A stretch of 13,243 bases of DNA from Phycisphaerae bacterium (lineage in GTDB: Bacteria > Planctomycetota > Phycisphaerae > Tepidisphaerales > Tepidisphaeraceae), in NCBI GenBank assembly GCA_030448225.1, contig JAUJNJ010000108.1:1-13243 (forward strand), written 5' to 3'. The position numbers and the translations under genes are program-made. The notes beneath the pieces are model-generated. The model did not search any database. It saw only the letters and a program-made list of their open reading frames with translations, and was not told the origin of the DNA. Positions 6,966-12,650 of this stretch are shown in pieces. Each line of letters starts with the position of its first letter. Positions within the stretch are counted from its first letter, which is position 1.

Positions 6966-7904
6966 TTACTCCTCCAAGGGCGGCAGCGCCGCCTCGATTT
7001 CGGTCCTGCGCGGCTCGAACTGCGGCGGCAGCTTCAGCGCCGTGCCGAGCGACGCCTCGTCCTCGTCGGCGAGGAAGCCGGGCACATCGGTCGCGACCTC
7101 GAAGATCACGCCGCCCGGCTCGCGGAAGTAGATCGAGCGGAAGTACGACCGGTCGCGCGTCGGCGTGAGGCCGACGACCTTGCCCTCGACCAGCGCCCGC
7201 ACGCGGTCGCGCGCCGCGTCGTCCGCCACGCGCCACGCGACGTGGTGCTCCGAGCCGCTCCCGAGCGTCGGCCGCGGCGCCGCCCGGTCTTCCAGCTCCT
7301 CCAGCGACGGCCCCGCTCCCGCAGTGGCGCCGGCGGGCTGGAACCACGCGCGGTTGTCGGCCCGGCCGACGAGCCGGAAGCCGAGCGTTTCGGTGAGGAA
7401 CGCCGCCGTGGGGTCGAGGCGGTTGACGACCGTGGTCACCGACGCGACGCCCACGATCGCCCGCCCGGGCGGCACGTCGCCGTGCGTGGGAGGCTGGGCG
7501 TCGGAACGGTCGGTCTCCGTGAGCGTGAGCCGCATGCCGTCCGGGTCGCGGAAGCGGAGGCGTTCCTGGCCCGCCGCCCCTTGTCGCGCCGCGTCGATGC
7601 CGGCGTCCTTGAAACGGTCGGACCAGTAGCCGAGCGAGCCCGGGCCGGCGGCGAGGTGCGTGATCGCCACCTCGCCCGCGCCGGCCGTGCCGGGGCGGGA
7701 GCCCGGGTGCGGGAAGAACGTGACGAGCGACCCGGGCCGGCCGGTGCGGTCGCCGTAGTAGAAGTGGTAGGAGTGCGGGTCGTCGAAGTTCACGGTCTTC
7801 TTCACGAGCCGCAGGCCGAGAACCTTCGTGTAGAACCGAAGGTTCCCGGCGGCCGGCCCGCAGAGCGCCGTCACGTGGTGAATGCCGGTGATGTCGCTGG
7901 GCAT
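6966..7904 (-). CDS. Ring-cleaving dioxygenase, MhqO/MhqE-like (VOC superfamily)
   Basis: An intact 312-aa protein made of two glyoxalase/extradiol-dioxygenase (VOC) halves. The first half begins with GIHHVTALCGPAAGNLRFYT (7-26) and contains [14 protein letters not shown] (29-42), diagnostic of the MhqA/MhqE/MhqO group. The second half carries SEHHVAWR (218-225) and YFREPGGVIFEVATD (259-273). Likely Fe/Mn ligands are His9 or His10, His220 or His221, and Glu269. Known members open the ring of hydroquinones or catechols and give resistance to them; cytoplasmic. ATG 7902-7904 has GGAG about 13 bases upstream. It heads a tight operon with the esterase and cupin. It is paralogous to the frameshifted gene upstream (8147-9104). 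Confidence 0.87.
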   Translation of the reverse strand: MPSDITGIHHVTALCGPAAGNLRFYTKVLGLRLVKKTVNFDDPHSYHFYYGDRTGRPGSLVTFFPHPGSRPGTAGAGEVAITHLAAGPGSLGYWSDRFKDAGIDAARQGAAGQERLRFRDPDGMRLTLTETDRSDAQPPTHGDVPPGRAIVGVASVTTVVNRLDPTAAFLTETLGFRLVGRADNRAWFQPAGATAGAGPSLEELEDRAAPRPTLGSGSEHHVAWRVADDAARDRVRALVEGKVVGLTPTRDRSYFRSIYFREPGGVIFEVATDVPGFLADEDEASLGTALKLPPQFEPRRTEIEAALPPLEE

Positions 7905-7992
7905 GACTTTGGACTCCGTCGCGATGGTAAGACGCTCGACGCGGGCAATGGACGCGCGCGTCGCGTCGCGAGTAGTTCACCGGCCGGGAACG

Positions 7993-8017
7993 CGCCGGGC
8001 AAGCCCGGCGGCTAAAC
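7993..8017 (-). repeat. TTTAGC-hairpin element, copy 1
   Basis: Read on the - strand it is GTTTAGC followed by the stem CGCCGGGC-TT-GCCCGGCG (8 bp, 2-base loop). It lies between the two dioxygenase genes. Its stem differs from the copy at 10999-11022 by a paired change (C-G against G-C). Confidence 0.7.
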
Positions 8018-8080
8018 AGGCACGGGTCACGTCGCGATCCTGTTTCTCGTACTCGACGAGATGAACTGCGCGTGCCTCTC

Positions 8081-8098
8081 GTTTAGCGGACGCGTCCG
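8081..8098 (+). repeat. TTTAGC-hairpin element, copy 2
   Basis: GTTTAGC (8081-8087) leads into the perfect palindrome CGGACGCGTCCG (8087-8098). The bases after it (ACGCGTCGGCGC) match those after the copy at 10999-11022. It is in opposite orientation to copy 1, within the same 242-bp gap (7905-8146), in which no gene is seen. Confidence 0.6.
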
Positions 8099-8146
8099 AC
8101 GCGTCGGCGCATCGATCGTGAGACGTTCGTCCTTCCACGTCGCGGC

Positions 8147-9104
8147 TCAGATCGGCTTCAGCCCCGCCTCGATCTGCTTGCGCTGGGGCTCGAGGAACGG
8201 CGGCAGCGCGAGGCTCTGGCCGAGCGTTTCCATCGGCTCGTCGGCGTCGAAGCCGGGGCCGTCGGTCGCAGTTCGAACAGGATGCCGCTGGGCGCGCGGA
8301 AGTAGAGGCTGCGGAAGTAGAAGCGGTCGACCGGCCCGCTCGACGCAACGCGCAGCTCGCGGCAGGCGGGCGTCCCACGCATCGTACTCCTCGAACGTCG
8401 GCACGCGGAACGCCACGTGGTGCACGCCGCCCGCGCCGGGCTGGGCCGTGCGCTTCCAGCCCGACGGCCACGTGCAGTTCGGCGGCCGGGCCGCCCTGGC
8501 CCATCTCGAACACGTGTACCGTCAACGCGCGCCGCCGCTGCCGTCGCTGGCGGTCGCGGCATATTCCCGGGTGGCGCATCCCCATGACCCGCGTCAGGAC
8601 CGCCTCGGTCGGCTTCAGGTCCGGCACGCTGATCGTGATCGGGCCGAGGCCGCGGATTTGGTGCTCTGCGGGCACCGGGCTCGAGTCCCACGGGTTGGGC
8701 GCGATGCGGCCGTCGTCGGCGACGAGCGCGAACCGCTGCCCCTCGCCGTCCTCGAAGTGGAGCGTCGGACGCCCGTCGCGGTCGAGCGCCTCGCCGTGGA
8801 CGACGCCGAGTTCCTGGAACCGCTGGCCCCAGTACCGCAGGCTGTCGGCGCCGGCGACGCGCAGGCCGGTGCGGACGATGCTCCGCATGCCGCGGCGCTC
8901 GCGCGGGCTGGGCCAGTCGAAGAACGTCAGGTCCGTGCCCGGCGTGGCGCGGCCGTCGGCGTAGAACAGGTGGTAGGCGGAGACGTCGTCCTGGTTCACG
9001 GTCTTCTTCACGAGCCGCATCCCCAGCGTCCGCGTGTAAAACGCGTGGTTCGCGCGGGCGTCGGCCGTGACGGCGGTCAGGTGGTGGATACCGGTGAGTT
9101 GCAT
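8147..9104 (-). pseudogene. Second MhqO/MhqE-like ring-cleaving dioxygenase, frameshifted 3' half
   Basis: The first 178 residues from ATG 9102-9104 are intact: [20 protein letters not shown] (5-24), [14 protein letters not shown] (27-40) and a complete first VOC half. After codon 8571-8573 the reading must change frame about five times (near 8568, 8530, 8460, 8366 and 8272) to recover [64 protein letters not shown] and [20 protein letters not shown], ending [10 protein letters not shown] at TGA 8147-8149. All expected metal-ligand motifs survive in the pieces. Unbroken, the gene would encode about 319 residues, the family length. The net indel is one base. As written, translation continues from 9104 past the shift into nonsense and ends only near 7977. 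Function if intact: dioxygenolytic opening of hydroquinone or catechol rings. Sequencing error and real decay are both possible. Confidence 0.75.
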
Positions 9105-9220
9105 GGTCGTCTCAACTTTCTGATCTGGAAGAAACTGGCATGGCGACGACTGTCGAACTACAGGGATGAACGCAGTCATGCAGATCGAACGGGCGGAAGT
9201 CGTGTCGCGATTTCGTTCGC

Positions 9221-9300
9221 CTGATCCTCATCCGTGAAGTCCGCCGTTCATCTCTGGTTCATCCTTCCCTCCGTGCGGTCCGTGGTTCAACTTTGTCTCG
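9221..9300. repeat. Degenerate CACGGA / GATGAAC spacer repeat
   Basis: Read on the - strand this stretch strings together AACCACGGACCGCACGGA, GGAAGGATGAACCAGAG, ATGAACGGCGG and CTTCACGGATGAGGAT. Spacers built from CACGGA and GATGAAC words recur in many planctomycete and verrucomicrobial genomes and are often mis-annotated as small His/Gly-rich proteins. It fills part of the gap 9105-9325 between the membrane protein and the second dioxygenase. No gene is seen there. Confidence 0.5.
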
Positions 9301-9325
9301 CTTCGCGTGCCGCGCGGGCGGCAGG

Positions 9326-10180
9326 TTATTCCGTGTAGCTGGCGTACGGGTCGCCCTCGGCGGCGGCCTTGGCCTCGAGTGCGATCGGCGCGGCGACGGC
9401 GCCGACGGCGATCGCCACGGCGGCGACGGCCGCGGCGCCGCGGATCACGTTGCGCTCGCCGGGCAACGCGGCGGCGGCGGCGAGCAGCAGCGGGGCGGTG
9501 AGCAGCAGGGCGATGGGCGTCCACCCGACGCCGGGGTCCGGGTAGTAGTGTCCGCCCACAAGCAACCCCGCCAGCAGCGAGACCGCGACGACCGCGACGC
9601 CGCCCGCGGCCGATGTCCCGCGCACCGCAAGGACCGCCACCGGCCCCAGCGCGGCGGCTGCGGCGATGCCGTAGACGCCGCCGATCCGCAGGTTCGACGA
9701 CAGCACGACGACGGCGGCCGCGCCCGTCACGGCGCACAGCGACCCGATCACCGCCCACGCCCCGACCCGCCGGTCCGCCGACCGCGCGACGTAGCATAGC
9801 GCGGCGCCGGCGGCGGCCAGCGCGGCGGCGGTCGTCCAGAGCGCCGTCGTCGACACCGCGCCCGGCACGAGCGGCCGCGCCACGAGCAACGCCACTCCGC
9901 CCGCCGCCGCGCCGAAGATCCAGCCCCACCGGCTGCGGGTGGCGGCGTCGAGCGCGCCGAGCAGCGTCACGGGGACGGCGGCCCAGAAGAGCCAATCGAT
10001 CCCGTCGCGCGGCGGCAGTCGCGGCACGCCGGTCAGCAGCACGTACGCGGTCATGAACCCCGCGCCGACCGCGACCGGCATCGCCCACGCCCAACCCCGC
10101 CACATGCCGAGGCCGGCGATGGCCGCGGAAACCAACACGGGGACGAGAATCGCGTAGATCAATTCTTGTCCGGTGAGCAT
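9326..10180 (-). CDS. Polytopic membrane protein of unknown function
   Basis: I do not recognise a family. The 284-aa product, started at ATG 10178-10180 (MLTGQELIYAILVPV, GAGG about 9 bases upstream), is almost wholly hydrophobic. About ten membrane segments can be placed, near residues 7-27, 31-51, 62-80, 86-103, 110-130, 138-160, 167-185, 190-208, 219-236 and 244-268. Short charged loops such as RLPPRDGIDW, the loop YYPDPGVGWTP and a polar tail EGDPYASYTE break the pattern. The start is placed at the first membrane helix; the frame is open 33 codons further up, but that part is not protein-like. It lies between yceI-like and dioxygenase genes on the same strand. A role in transport or membrane redox would suit the neighbours but cannot be claimed. 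Confidence 0.75.
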   Translation of the reverse strand: MLTGQELIYAILVPVLVSAAIAGLGMWRGWAWAMPVAVGAGFMTAYVLLTGVPRLPPRDGIDWLFWAAVPVTLLGALDAATRSRWGWIFGAAAGGVALLVARPLVPGAVSTTALWTTAAALAAAGAALCYVARSADRRVGAWAVIGSLCAVTGAAAVVVLSSNLRIGGVYGIAAAAALGPVAVLAVRGTSAAGGVAVVAVSLLAGLLVGGHYYPDPGVGWTPIALLLTAPLLLAAAAALPGERNVIRGAAAVAAVAIAVGAVAAPIALEAKAAAEGDPYASYTE

Positions 10181-10269
10181 GGTGGTGCCTCGGGATGTGC
10201 GGGACCGAAATGCCGGTTCCGCTCCGGTCCGTGTCGAACCCGCGCCCGGGCGGTGTATCGCCCGGCGAA

Positions 10270-10294
10270 GAGCGGGCACGCCCGCTTGCTAAAC
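10270..10294 (-). repeat. TTTAGC-hairpin element, copy 3
   Basis: On the - strand: GTTTAGC, then AAGCGGGC-GT-GCCCGCTC, with a 7-bp stem AGCGGGC/GCCCGCT at 10271-10286. It lies in the gap 10181-10328 between the YceI and membrane-protein genes. Compared with copies 1 and 4, the stem has an A-T pair in place of G-C, again changed on both arms. Confidence 0.65.
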
Positions 10295-10328
10295 GTTGTT
10301 GGCGCCGCGTCGCGCGCCGGTGCCTTCG

Positions 10329-10901
10329 TTACTGCTTCACGCCTTCCAGGGCGGCGATGATTTTGATCTCGTCGCCGATCGCGCCCGGGACGCCCTTGAT
10401 CTCGAAGTCGCTCATCTTGATGACGAACGTGGCCTCGATGCCCGCCCGCTGCGTGCCCTTGGGGAACTCGCCCTTGCCGGTGAGCTCGATCGGCACGACG
10501 ACCGACTTCGTCACGCCGTGGAGCGTGAGGTCGCCGGTGACCTGGAGCACGTTCCCCTCGCCCTTGGCGACCGACGTGCTCTTAAATGTGATCGTCGGGT
10601 ACTGCTTGGCGTTGAAGAAGTCGGGGCTCTTGAGGTGCCCGTCGCGCTTGTCATTGTGCGTGTCGACGTTCGCGACCTGGATCTCGCCGCTGAAGCTGCT
10701 GCGCGTGGGGTCCGACTCGTCGAGCACGAACGAGCCGGCCGGGTCGTTGAACCGCCCCCAGAAGTAGGCCGCGCCGGCGTGGTGGGCGCGGAAGACGGTG
10801 GTCGAGTGAACCGGGTCGACCATGTACGTGTCGGCCGCGCGGGACGTGGCGGTCAGGCCGAGCGAGGCGAAGAGGACGGCGACGAGGGTGATGTGTTTCA
10901 T
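10329..10901 (-). CDS. YceI family secreted lipid/isoprenoid-binding protein
   Basis: A 190-aa protein of the YceI family, whose members form a lipocalin-like barrel that binds polyisoprenoid quinone-type lipids in the periplasm. A signal peptide (MKHITLVAVLFASLGLTATS, probable cut after RAA at 23) precedes the family opening YMVDPVHSTTVFRAHH (26-41). Family blocks follow: GEIQVANVDTHNDKRDGHLKS (72-92), FFNAKQYPTITFKS (95-108), GDLTLHGVTKSVVVPI (123-138) and the closing ATFVIKMSDFEIKG (157-170). Length is normal. ATG 10899-10901 is chosen for the signal peptide and a GGAG 9-12 bases upstream; an upstream ATG in frame adds nothing protein-like. Binding of a quinone-type lipid would suit the quinone-reductase and dioxygenase genes nearby, but that link is inferred. 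Confidence 0.9.
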   Translation of the reverse strand: MKHITLVAVLFASLGLTATSRAADTYMVDPVHSTTVFRAHHAGAAYFWGRFNDPAGSFVLDESDPTRSSFSGEIQVANVDTHNDKRDGHLKSPDFFNAKQYPTITFKSTSVAKGEGNVLQVTGDLTLHGVTKSVVVPIELTGKGEFPKGTQRAGIEATFVIKMSDFEIKGVPGAIGDEIKIIAALEGVKQ

Positions 10902-10924
10902 GACTGTGGCTCCGTGAATGACAG

Positions 10925-10964
10925 GGTGAATCCCATTAACGCGATGAATTGGAATAACGATCTG
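10925..10964. repeat. Possible dispersed spacer sequence (CCCATTAACGCGATGAAT)
   Basis: A relatively AT-rich stretch, GTGAATCCCATTAACGCG and what follows up to CTGT, stands out from the GC-rich surroundings upstream of the YceI gene. It resembles the genome-wide spacer words seen in related bacteria more than a promoter. Only one copy is in this window, so the call is tentative. The whole gap 10902-11056 holds no gene. Confidence 0.25.
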
Positions 10965-10998
10965 TAGCGGACCAACTGTCCGCGACAATCGTCTCCCA

Positions 10999-11022
10999 TT
11001 TAGCCGGCGGGCTTGCCCGCCG
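10999..11022 (+). repeat. TTTAGC-hairpin element, copy 4
   Basis: TTTAGC (10999-11004) followed by the stem CGGCGGGC-TT-GCCCGCCG (8 bp, 11005-11022). It is followed by CGCGTCGGCGC, as in copy 2. Confidence 0.7.
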
Positions 11023-11025
11023 CGT

Positions 11026-11042
11026 CGGCGCGACTCGCGCCG
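11026..11042. terminator. Hairpin just after the wrbA stop, terminator-like
   Basis: CGGCGCGA (11026-11033) pairs with TCGCGCCG (11035-11042), 14 bases beyond the wrbA stop. Together with the adjoining TTTAGC hairpin it makes a double stem that may end wrbA transcription. No T-run is present. Confidence 0.35.
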
Positions 11043-11056
11043 GATGCTTCAAGACC

Positions 11057-11680
11057 TCACTTCGCCGCCGCCAGCTTCGCGGCGATCTGCGTGACGTGGC
11101 GGCCCTGGAAGCGGGCGATCGCCAGCTCGTTCTCGCTCGGCATGCGCTCGCCCTTGGGGCCGGTGATCGTCGACGCGCCGTACGGCGAGCCGCCGCTCAT
11201 CTCCGCCATCGTCAGCAGTTCCTGCGCGGCGTATGGGACGCCGCTGACGACCATCCCCTGGTGGTAGAAGAACGTGTGCAGGCTGACGAGGGTCGTCTCC
11301 TGCCCGCCGTGCTGGCTGGCGGTGCTCGTGAAGGCGCTGCCGACCTTGCCGATCAGCGCGCCGGTGCTCCAGAGCGAGCTGGTGGCGTCGAGGAACGCCT
11401 GCATCTGGGCGGTGGCGCTGCCGTAGCGGGTGCCGGTGCCGAGGATGATCGCGTCGGCCTCGGCCAGCCGTTTCGGGTCGGCGATCGGCACGTGCGCGAG
11501 CGCCTGCTTCGCCCCGGTCGCGCCCATTTTCTCCACCACGTCCGGCGGAAGCGTCTCGGCCACCTGCAGCACCTCCACCTCGGCCCCCGGCACCTGCCCG
11601 GCCCCCTCGGCCACCGCCTGCGCCAACCGGTAGACGTGGCCGTAGAGGCTGTAGAACACGATTTGAACCTTCGCCGACAT
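11057..11680 (-). CDS. wrbA: NAD(P)H:quinone oxidoreductase, WrbA type
   Basis: A 207-aa flavodoxin-fold protein with every WrbA landmark: the FMN-phosphate loop YSLYGHVYRLAQAVAEGA (10-27), GTGTRYGSATAQMQAFLD (81-98), GSAFTSTASQHGGQETT (114-130) and SGGSPYGASTITGP (162-175). Known WrbA enzymes are tetrameric, use FMN and reduce quinones by two electrons to hydroquinones, avoiding semiquinone radicals; cytoplasmic. ATG 11678-11680 is backed by AAGGAG at ideal spacing. It lies 73 bp downstream of the marR stop on the same strand, and the gap carries a perfect 14-bp palindrome (11724-11737) that is probably the MarR operator. Expression is therefore likely induced when the regulator releases DNA. 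Its hydroquinone product is the type of substrate that the MhqO-like dioxygenases of this cluster open. Confidence 0.95.
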   Translation of the reverse strand: MSAKVQIVFYSLYGHVYRLAQAVAEGAGQVPGAEVEVLQVAETLPPDVVEKMGATGAKQALAHVPIADPKRLAEADAIILGTGTRYGSATAQMQAFLDATSSLWSTGALIGKVGSAFTSTASQHGGQETTLVSLHTFFYHQGMVVSGVPYAAQELLTMAEMSGGSPYGASTITGPKGERMPSENELAIARFQGRHVTQIAAKLAAAK

Positions 11681-11721
11681 CGCGATCTCCTTCCGAATCG
11701 AATGCCCAAAATGGGGCGGAT

Positions 11722-11740
11722 TGGTTTAGATCTAAACTAT
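11722..11740. promoter_or_regulatory. Probable MarR operator upstream of wrbA
   Basis: GTTTAGATCTAAAC (11724-11737) is a perfect 14-bp palindrome in an AT-rich patch between marR and wrbA, 43 bp before the wrbA start codon. Its extended form TGGTTTA..A..T..AACTAT recurs, on the other strand, directly before marR (12238-12256). Operators of MarR regulators are palindromes of this size. No clear -35/-10 pair for wrbA was identified around it. Confidence 0.7.
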
Positions 11741-11753
11741 TTGCCGAAATATG

Positions 11754-12236
11754 CTACTGCGTCTCGTCGTCGGTCCGATCGAGCGTCTCGACCACCCGCC
11801 GCAGCGCCATCACGTCGGCGTGGGACAGGTCGCGCATCGCGTGCAGGAGCCGGCCGTCGTGCTCGGGCAGCAGCGCGTCGACCTTCCGCCGGCCGGCGGC
11901 GGTGAGGAACAGCCGGTTGGCGCGCCCGTCCTTCGGGTCGGGACGGCGCTGCACCCACTCTAGGCGTTCGAGGCGGTCAAGCAGCCCGCACACGTTCCCC
12001 TTCGTGACGAGCAGCCGCTCGGCGAGCTCCTGCTGCGTCACGCCCTCGCCGAACTTGAGCGTCGCCAGCACGTCGAACTGCGGCAGCGTCACGTCGTGCT
12101 TCGCCAGCACCGACACCAGGCCGCGCTGCATCCGGAAGAACGTGCGGACGAGCTGCACCCACGTCCGCAACTTCGCCTCGTCCGGGCTCTCGTAGATCGG
12201 CAGGCGGGCGGAGATGGAAACGTTCCGGTCGCTCAA
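11754..12236 (-). CDS. MarR family transcriptional regulator
   Basis: The product (160 aa if started at TTG 12234-12236) is a MarR-type winged-helix regulator. The core runs LPQFDVLATL (51-60), VTQQELAERLLVTKGNVCGLLDRLE (66-90, helix-turn-helix with recognition helix) and the wing RRPDPKDGRANRLFLTAAG (97-115), followed by dimerisation helices. The single cysteine, Cys83, sits in the recognition helix. MarR proteins bind palindromic operators as dimers and let go when they meet ligand or thiol modification; relatives such as MhqR sense quinones. The start is uncertain: a stop lies two codons above this TTG, and the predicted promoter leaves almost no leader. A TTG at codon 23 with GAGG ahead would give a 138-aa protein that still holds the complete domain. 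The gene is upstream of wrbA on the same strand and flanked by two like operators, indicating self-regulation and control of wrbA. Confidence 0.88.
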   Translation of the reverse strand: MSDRNVSISARLPIYESPDEAKLRTWVQLVRTFFRMQRGLVSVLAKHDVTLPQFDVLATLKFGEGVTQQELAERLLVTKGNVCGLLDRLERLEWVQRRPDPKDGRANRLFLTAAGRRKVDALLPEHDGRLLHAMRDLSHADVMALRRVVETLDRTDDETQ

Positions 12237-12237
12237 G

Positions 12238-12256
12238 ATAGTTCAAGTATAAACCA
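12238..12256 (-). promoter_or_regulatory. Second MarR operator copy overlapping the marR promoter
   Basis: On the - strand TGGTTTATACTTGAACTAT matches the extended wrbA-side site at 15 of 19 positions (TGGTTTAnAnnTnAACTAT). It covers the predicted -10 box and ends one base before the marR TTG codon, so a bound dimer would block transcription. Confidence 0.6.
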
Positions 12257-12274
12257 GTTGCGGGCGGGAGTCAA
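12246..12274 (-). promoter_or_regulatory. Sigma70-type promoter of marR
   Basis: TTGACT (12269-12274) and TATACT (12246-12251), read on the - strand, are separated by exactly 17 bases and each match the consensus in five of six positions. A start site about seven bases beyond the -10 box falls within a few bases of the TTG codon, so the message would be leaderless or nearly so if TTG 12236 is used. Confidence 0.7.
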
Positions 12275-12650
12275 CGGCACGGGTGAAAAATACGTCACGA
12301 GCCGCCTAACCGCTTTCTGACGCGGCGGCCATGAGGGCGGCGGACGGGCGTGGGCAACCGTTTCACCTCAGCGCGAAATCGCCACCTTCGTCTCGCCACA
12401 GCGACCGAGTGGGAAGGCGCAACTCATCGGTTCGGGCGTGGTGGTGGAACCGCAGTGACGCAGTCCAGCGCGCTGCGAAAGGGCGAGGTTCGGTCGAGGG
12501 GCGGCGCGACGTTTGGCGATCGCTCTGCTTGGCTGGCGTGACGGTTCGTGATCGCTCTGCTTGGCTGGCGTGACGCCGGCCGATTCGGCGCGCATCGTGG
12601 GCGTCTGCGGTTAGGATGGGCGGCGGCCCCCACAGGAGGAGTTCCCGCCC
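12257..12650. other. 394-bp gap between divergent marR and MFS genes
   Basis: Apart from the upstream part of the marR promoter and a direct repeat at 12518-12575, nothing gene-like is seen. Open frames on both strands here are low-complexity, Arg/Ser/Pro-rich and lack ribosome sites. The promoter of the MFS gene must lie within this gap but no convincing -35/-10 pair was found. Confidence 0.5.
12518..12575 (+). repeat. 26-bp direct repeat, two copies, 32-bp period
   Basis: GATCGCTCTGCTTGGCTGGC and the six bases after it (TGACG end) occur identically at 12518-12543 and 12550-12575, separated by GTTCGT. The repeat ends about 75 bases before the MFS start codon. Two perfect copies suggest recent duplication or a paired binding site. 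Confidence 0.75.

Noticed and set aside
5914..7980. A 688-codon open frame on the - strand that would fuse the cupin to a long upstream extension
   Set aside because: The upstream part is out of frame with two well-supported genes (esterase and dioxygenase) and is Arg/Pro/His-rich shadow sequence. Only the last 117 codons resemble a protein family.
6351..8015. A 554-codon open frame on the + strand
   Set aside because: It lies antisense to the dioxygenase and esterase genes, is made of Arg/Ala/Val/Glu-rich shadow sequence and has no ribosome site or recognisable motif.
8081..8098. The hairpins with GTTTAGC as extra MarR operators, since they share GTTTAG with the wrbA site
   Set aside because: Only a half-site is shared. 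The matching inverted half is missing, and the elements have their own hairpin structure and flanks.
12518..12575. A CRISPR array
   Set aside because: There are only two copies, the spacer is six bases, and there are no cas genes.
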